From NCBI RefSeq assembly GCF_034344865.1, contig NZ_CP133774.1, forward strand, positions 5,208,001 through 5,272,000: a DNA stretch of 64,000 bases, in the 5' to 3' direction. Shown here in pieces: positions 59,429 through 64,000 of this stretch. The notes under the pieces are model-generated. The model searched no databases, had not been told where the DNA came from, and saw nothing but the letters and a program-made list of their open reading frames with translations. Positions within the stretch are counted from its first letter, which is position 1; each line of letters begins with the position of its first letter. Source of the DNA: Pseudomonas sp. 10S4 (GTDB lineage Bacteria; Pseudomonadota; Gammaproteobacteria; Pseudomonadales; Pseudomonadaceae). The translations under genes were made by a program, and so were the position numbers.

Positions 59429-60202
59429 ATGAGAGAACACATTCACCATGCTGCCGCCGATGGCTATAAAACCGGCGCCGACACCTACGTGCGTGGCCGC
59501 CCGGATTATCCACCGCAAGTGGCCGATTGGCTAACGGGCACCTTGGGTCTGGATGACGACAAAACCGTGATTGACCTCGGCGCCGGCACCGGCAAGTTCA
59601 CCGGGCGGCTGGTGGCCACAGGCGCACAGGTAATTGCCGTGGAACCGGTGCCGCAGATGCTGGAGAAGTTGTCCGCCGCTTATCCGCAAGTGCTGGCCGT
59701 CAGTGGCACGGCCACCGATTTGCCGCTGCCGGACGCCTCGGTGGATGTGGTGGTTTGCGCCCAGGCGTTTCACTGGTTTGCGAGCCCGGCAGCGCTGACC
59801 GAAATTGCCCGGGTGCTCAAGCCGGGCGGCAGGTTGGGCCTGGTGTGGAACCTGCGCGATACCCGGGTGAGTTGGGTGCCAAAACTGGATTCGATCGTCA
59901 ATGCGCTGGAAGGTGATACCCCGCGCTATTACACCGGTGCGTGGCGGTTGGCGTTTCCGCACAAGGCGTTTGGGCCGTTGCAGGCTCAGCATTTCGCTCA
60001 TGGGCACACGGGCTCGCCCGAGGATGTGATTTTCAATCGGGTGAGATCGACCAGTTTTATTGCTGCGTTGCCGCAAGCGCAGCGGGACAGGGTGGATGCG
60101 CAGATTAGGGCGTTGATTGACGGCGAGCCGGAGTTGCGCGGCAAGGACGTCATCACCGTGCCGTATGTGACAGCAGCATTTGTGGCGGTGAAGGGCAGTT
60201 AG
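59429..60202 (+). CDS. SAM-dependent class I methyltransferase
   Basis: A 257-residue protein of the UbiE/Coq5-like Methyltransf_11 type: motif I VIDLGAGTGKFTGRL, the acidic end of beta2 in VIAVEPVPQML, motif post-I with TATDLPLPDASVDVVVCAQA and EIARVLKPGGRLGLVWN. The start at 59429 has GGGAGA upstream. Substrate unknown. Confidence 0.88.
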   Translation: MREHIHHAAADGYKTGADTYVRGRPDYPPQVADWLTGTLGLDDDKTVIDLGAGTGKFTGRLVATGAQVIAVEPVPQMLEKLSAAYPQVLAVSGTATDLPLPDASVDVVVCAQAFHWFASPAALTEIARVLKPGGRLGLVWNLRDTRVSWVPKLDSIVNALEGDTPRYYTGAWRLAFPHKAFGPLQAQHFAHGHTGSPEDVIFNRVRSTSFIAALPQAQRDRVDAQIRALIDGEPELRGKDVITVPYVTAAFVAVKGS

Positions 60203-60218
60203 ATCAGCGTTGCGGCCA

Positions 60219-60296
60219 ATCGCGAGCAAGCTCGCTCCCATAGGAGATCAATGGCGTTCATAAATCCCCTGTGGGAGCGAGCTTGCTCGCGATGAG
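60219..60296. repeat. REP doublet (REPIN), GCGAGC subtype
   Basis: TCGCGAGCAAGCTCGCTCCC and TGTGGGAGCGAGCTTGCTCG, 16 nt after the methyltransferase stop. Confidence 0.9.
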
Positions 60297-60416
60297 GCCC
60301 GACCGGCCACCACACATCCCAGGTCAGTCCCGCATTTGGCCGAACCACTGCCTTACTCCCCCGTGATGCCTTGTTATAGTTCGGGCTTCATTTCTGCCCG
60401 GTAAAGGATCACTGCC

Positions 60417-61229
60417 ATGTCTCAGTACACCGCGTTCACCGTCGAACTCGCTGACAAAATCGCCCATGTGCAGATCAACCGCCCGGACAAGATCAACGCG
60501 ATGAACGCGGCGTTCTGGAGCGAGATCATCGAGATCTTCCAGTGGATCGACGACACCGACGAAGTGCGGGTCGTTGTGCTCAGCGGCGCCGGCAAACACT
60601 TTTCCTCAGGCATCGACCTGATGATGCTGGCCGGCGTAGCCAACGAGCTGGGCAAGGACGTCGGCCGCAACGCGCGCCTGCTGCGCCGCAAGATCCTCGC
60701 CCTGCAAGCCTCCTTCAACGCCGTCGACAATTGCCGCAAACCAGTGCTCGCGGCGATCCAGGGTTACTGCCTGGGCGGCGCCATCGACCTGATCGCCGCT
60801 TGCGACATGCGTTACGCCGCTGAAGACGCGCAATTCTCGATCAAGGAAATCGACATCGGCATGGCCGCCGACGTTGGCACCTTGCAACGCTTGCCGCGGA
60901 TCATCGGTGACGGCATGCTGCGTGAACTGGCTTACACTGGTCGCCAGTTTGGTGCCGAGGAAGCGCACGGCATGGGCCTGGTCAATCGCGTCTACAGCGA
61001 TGCTTCCAGCCTGCTCGACGGCGTGATGGGCATTGCCCGCGAGATCGCCAGCAAGTCGCCGATTGCGATTACCGGCACCAAAGAGATGATCAGCTACATG
61101 CGCGACCATCGTATCGACGACGGCCTCGAATACGTCGCCACCTGGAACGCCGCCATGCTGCAATCCACCGATTTGCGCGTGGCCATGGCCGCCCATATGA
61201 GCAAACAGAAACCCGAATTTCTGGACTGA
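60417..61229 (+). CDS. delta(3,5)-delta(2,4)-dienoyl-CoA isomerase (crotonase family)
   Basis: A 270-residue crotonase-fold enzyme. Catalytic acidic residues lie in FSIKEIDIGMAADVGTLQRL, and the oxyanion hole in GKHFSSGIDLMML and IQGYCLGGAIDLIAACD. The region SKSPIAITGTKEMISYMRDH and the following IDDGLEYVATWNAAMLQ resemble mammalian mitochondrial dienoyl-CoA isomerase rather than simple enoyl-CoA hydratase. It is used in beta-oxidation of unsaturated fatty acids with odd-numbered double bonds. It is 6 nt upstream of nudC. Confidence 0.88.
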   Translation: MSQYTAFTVELADKIAHVQINRPDKINAMNAAFWSEIIEIFQWIDDTDEVRVVVLSGAGKHFSSGIDLMMLAGVANELGKDVGRNARLLRRKILALQASFNAVDNCRKPVLAAIQGYCLGGAIDLIAACDMRYAAEDAQFSIKEIDIGMAADVGTLQRLPRIIGDGMLRELAYTGRQFGAEEAHGMGLVNRVYSDASSLLDGVMGIAREIASKSPIAITGTKEMISYMRDHRIDDGLEYVATWNAAMLQSTDLRVAMAAHMSKQKPEFLD

Positions 61230-61235
61230 TGAAAA

Positions 61236-62066
61236 ATGACTTCACGCTGGACCACCGCAGTACTGGACACCGATCAACCCGGCGGCTGGGCCGTGGCACG
61301 CAGCCCCGAAGGCTTTCTGTTCGATGACAATGGCGCGCTGTTCCCACGGGAATGGCTCAAGCGCCAGGACTTGTCGATCCTGGCGGAACACGGTATCGGT
61401 CACCTTGATGGCGAACCGGTCTATCTGATCGAGTTGAGTAGCCACAGCGAAGTGCCGGGCTGCAACTGGAAAGGCCTGCGGGCGTTCATGCTGGAAGGCG
61501 ATCACACGGTGTACCGGATTCTCGGTTATGCCGCGCAGATCGGCACCTGGTACCGCGAACACCGTTTTTGCGGTAACTGCGGGCAGGCGACCCAACAGGT
61601 TCCCCGTGAGCGGGCGATGTACTGCGAGCCTTGCGATATCCGCTATTACCCGCGGATTTCACCGAGCATGATCGTGCTGGTCACCCGTGGCGATGAAGTG
61701 TTGCTGGCCCGTTCGCCACGCTTTGTCACCGGGGTCTATAGCACGCTGGCCGGGTTTGCCGAACCGGGGGAGTCGGCCGAGGAATGCCTGATTCGCGAGG
61801 TTCGCGAAGAAGTGCAGATCGAGGTCAAGAATATCCAGTACATGGGCAGCCAGTGCTGGCCGTTCCCGCACTCGATGATGCTGGGCTTCCACGCCGAATA
61901 CGCCGGTGGCGAGATCGTCTGTCAGGAGGACGAGATCGAAGACGCCCAGTGGTTCAACATTCACGCGATGCCGCCATTGCCGGCATCACGCTCGATTGCC
62001 CGTTATCTGATCGATGTCTACCTGGCGCGGCGCTTAGGCCACGCTGAACCAGTGCTGCCAGGCTAG
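61236..62066 (+). CDS. nudC: NAD(+) diphosphatase NudC
   Basis: A 276-residue Nudix hydrolase that cleaves NAD(H) and removes NAD caps from RNA. The zinc ribbon is [26 protein letters not shown] (four Cys, split across ~115-140), and the Nudix box reads [20 protein letters not shown] with QIEV. The [14 protein letters not shown] motif is specific to NudC. Its last 33 nt overlap the 3' end of the convergent TSUP gene. Confidence 0.95.
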   Translation: MTSRWTTAVLDTDQPGGWAVARSPEGFLFDDNGALFPREWLKRQDLSILAEHGIGHLDGEPVYLIELSSHSEVPGCNWKGLRAFMLEGDHTVYRILGYAAQIGTWYREHRFCGNCGQATQQVPRERAMYCEPCDIRYYPRISPSMIVLVTRGDEVLLARSPRFVTGVYSTLAGFAEPGESAEECLIREVREEVQIEVKNIQYMGSQCWPFPHSMMLGFHAEYAGGEIVCQEDEIEDAQWFNIHAMPPLPASRSIARYLIDVYLARRLGHAEPVLPG

Positions 62067-62813
62067 GCGCACGGTCAGGCCCAGCACCACGGTGATGAAC
62101 ACCGGGCGAATGAACTTGGCTCCGCCGCTGATGGCGGAGCGTGCGCCGAAGAATGCACCGACCATCACCGAAAGGCCCATGCTCAGGCCGATGATCCAGT
62201 CCACTTGACCCGAAAATACGAACACCGACAGCGCCGCAATGTTGCTGACGAAGTTCATGCTGCGGGCTACGCCGCTGGCTTTCACCAGGTCAATGGGGTA
62301 CATCAGCATGCTGCTGACGGTCCAGAACGCACCCGTGCCGGGGCCGGCCACACCGTCATAGAAACCGAGGCTGAAGCCTTGGGTCGATTGCCACTTTTTC
62401 TTGATCGGAGCGTCGCTGTCCAGCGGCGCTTTTGGCGTGCCACCAAACAACAGGTAGATGCCACAGGCGAAGACAATCACCGGCAGCATCTTGTTCAGCC
62501 ATTCCGCCGGCAGATAGTGGGCGACCACCGCACCGGTCAGCGCGCCGACCAGGGTGCCAATAATGGCGTGCACCCACTGTTTGGGGTGAAACAGCTTGCG
62601 GCGGTAGAAGGTGAAACTGGCGGTGGCCGAGCCGAAGGTCGAACTCAGTTTGTTGGTGCCCAGCACCAGGTGCGGGGGCAGGCCGGCGGTCAGCAAGGCA
62701 GGTGTGGTCAACAGACCGCCGCCGCCGGCAATGGCGTCGATGAAACCGGCAATGAAAGCGACGAAGGCCAGAATGGCCAGAGTGGTGAGGTCAACGCTAA
62801 GTTCGAAAGGCAT
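62034..62813 (-). CDS. TSUP (TauE/SafE) family permease
   Basis: A 259-residue membrane protein with about eight helices in two repeats. The first TSUP motif is [20 protein letters not shown] near residue 25, and the second is [19 protein letters not shown] near residue 155. Members export sulfite or sulfonates. With the downstream sulfur-type flavoprotein, a sulfur-metabolism link is possible but unproven. Confidence 0.9.
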   Translation of the reverse strand: MPFELSVDLTTLAILAFVAFIAGFIDAIAGGGGLLTTPALLTAGLPPHLVLGTNKLSSTFGSATASFTFYRRKLFHPKQWVHAIIGTLVGALTGAVVAHYLPAEWLNKMLPVIVFACGIYLLFGGTPKAPLDSDAPIKKKWQSTQGFSLGFYDGVAGPGTGAFWTVSSMLMYPIDLVKASGVARSMNFVSNIAALSVFVFSGQVDWIIGLSMGLSVMVGAFFGARSAISGGAKFIRPVFITVVLGLTVRLAWQHWFSVA

Positions 62814-62902
62814 GGAATCGGCTTATTCGGCGGGGCGCAGAAAGTGGGCTGCGGGGAAGGCCGATATCTTACCTATATCCAACCTTTGCGGCGACCCGTC
62901 TG

Positions 62903-62977
62903 GCCTCTTCGCGGGCAAGCCTCGCTCCTACGGGGAACACGATCAACCGTAGGAGCGAGGCTTGCCCGCGAAGGCAT
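62903..62977. repeat. REP doublet (REPIN), TAGGAGCGAGG subtype
   Basis: Inverted copies with a ~14-nt centre, just after the stop of the SfnC-like gene. Confidence 0.9.
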
Positions 62978-62993
62978 CATCCCAGCCAATACA

Positions 62994-64000
62994 TCACTTA
63001 ACCTGAGGCCCATTCCCGATCTGCCACACAAACGGCGGCTCAGCCCCGTTAATTTCCCAATCCCCGATAATCCGGGCCTTGTAGATCACCGGGTTATGCG
63101 ACGACACCGTCCGCGCATTGCGCCAATGCCGATCCAGGGATTTACCCTGACGAATATCCGACGCCCCGAGCGCATTGAACAGTTCGCTGGTAGCGCGTTG
63201 AATCAGTTCCGTCACCACCACTTGAGCCTTGGCCGATTCGATCTCTGCTGCAACATTCGCCGCCCGCTCCAACACCTCATCACCAGAGAAACGTGCCTCG
63301 TAAGCGCGCTGTGCCGGTTGTGCGGCTTTTAGCGTGCTGGCCTCGGCGGCATACACCAACGCCGAGATTTCCCCGACCACTTGCTGTACTTGCGAATCCT
63401 GACTGACATGCTGGGCGTTGCCATGGCTGTAGATGCGTTTGCGCTCGCGCACTTGATGCGCCACATCGCGCAACGCCGCGCGGCCGATCCCGGCGAGGGT
63501 CGCCAGCAGCACCAATTGATAGAACGCCGTCTGGTATTTGAAGCGGGTGGCGAAGTCGATGATGTTTTCGGCGTCCACTTCGGCATCGGTAAACCGCGAC
63601 GTACCGCTGCCGGTGGTGCGCTGGCCGAAACCGTCCCAGTCATCGCTCTGCACAATGCCAGGCTGGCGGGTGCGCACCGCAGCAATCACGTCGCCGCCGG
63701 TATCGCTGCGCTGGGCGTAGACGTCGATCCAGTCAGAGAAAATGCTGCCGGTGCTGTAGAACTTCTCGCCGTTGAGCCGCCATTGATCGCCGTGGGGCGA
63801 GACTTTGGTGATCACATCGCCGATGGACACGCTGCCAATTTCGGTCCACGCGCAGCCGACGAAGTCGCCGGCCACGAAGCGCTTGAACCAGACATCCCGA
63901 GCCGGGCCGGGCGCAGCGTTGAGGCGGTCCTCGGCAAACGCGAAATGTCCGCGCAAGGCTTGGGGGACGTTGGAATCGGCTTCGGCCAGTTCGATCAGCA
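62994..64000 (-). CDS. SfnC/DszC-like acyl-CoA-dehydrogenase-fold flavoprotein (5' end outside window)
   Basis: The frame is open to the right edge, so the N-terminus is missing; 335 codons are present. Acyl-CoA dehydrogenase fold: FVGCAWTEIGSV (flavin region), WRLNGEKFYSTGSIFSDWID (middle beta-domain) and the C-terminal helix bundle with GASDIRQGKSLDRHWRNART. The latter resembles DszC/SfnC-type FMNH2-dependent monooxygenases rather than true dehydrogenases. Probable role in organosulfur use. The GTG at 63956 is internal, not the start. Confidence 0.82.
   Translation of the reverse strand, partial: LIELAEADSNVPQALRGHFAFAEDRLNAAPGPARDVWFKRFVAGDFVGCAWTEIGSVSIGDVITKVSPHGDQWRLNGEKFYSTGSIFSDWIDVYAQRSDTGGDVIAAVRTRQPGIVQSDDWDGFGQRTTGSGTSRFTDAEVDAENIIDFATRFKYQTAFYQLVLLATLAGIGRAALRDVAHQVRERKRIYSHGNAQHVSQDSQVQQVVGEISALVYAAEASTLKAAQPAQRAYEARFSGDEVLERAANVAAEIESAKAQVVVTELIQRATSELFNALGASDIRQGKSLDRHWRNARTVSSHNPVIYKARIIGDWEINGAEPPFVWQIGNGPQVK

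Overview
This window is a chromosomal segment that looks like a Pseudomonas of the P. fluorescens group. The evidence is high-GC coding, a MvaT/MvaU-type H-NS analogue, the ptxS-kgu 2-ketogluconate operon, an AruH-type arginine:pyruvate aminotransferase, 4-hydroxyphenylpyruvate dioxygenase, and fifteen REP doublets of the kind common in that group. The assignment is an inference from gene content; no search was run.

Layout. 1-5 kb: the N-terminal part of ModA with a ModE-type operator, a nitronate monooxygenase-like enzyme, a decayed DUF502 gene and a large Gly/Trp-rich secreted protein. 5-9 kb: an AcuI/YhdH reductase and a DNA-alkylation repair operon (2OG-Fe(II) oxygenase, alkB, ada) in which Ada has lost three of its four N-terminal zinc cysteines. 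8.7-11 kb: small hypotheticals and lipoproteins. 11-18 kb: galU, gor, a KfrA-like protein divergent from a Cre-like tyrosine recombinase, then ahpC and ahpF. 18-27 kb: glyoxalase I, a secreted DUF4946-like protein, a MvaT-family protein, an EAL phosphodiesterase, a LysR regulator with a divergent EamA transporter, hpd, rarD and an aldo/keto reductase. 27-34.5 kb: a sugar-diacid/glycerate module (MFS, CdaR, glycerate kinase), a chemoreceptor and aruH. 34.5-40 kb: kguD-kguT-kguK-kguE and ptxS with two identical PtxS-type operators.

The most unusual part is 40.0-46.9 kb. Two beta-rich proteins of unknown function and a pertactin-type autotransporter lie on the plus strand, and a small beta-rich gene faces them on the minus strand. 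Each outer end carries a near-perfect LuxR-type (lux) box, and both boxes end exactly 100 nt upstream of the outermost start codon. I read this as an undescribed surface/adhesion island under quorum-sensing or LuxR-solo control.

46.9-64 kb: a LysE exporter with an AraC regulator, a DUF1345 protein, an RND efflux pump with adaptor and divergent two-component system, pncA, an ECF sigma/anti-sigma/TPR/cytochrome b561 group, a methyltransferase, a dienoyl-CoA isomerase, nudC, a TSUP permease and a partial SfnC/DszC-like flavoprotein.

Caveat: eight genes carry frame lesions, seven of them consistent with a single-base indel. Some or all may be assembly errors rather than true pseudogenes. No rRNA, tRNA, CRISPR array or insertion sequence was seen.
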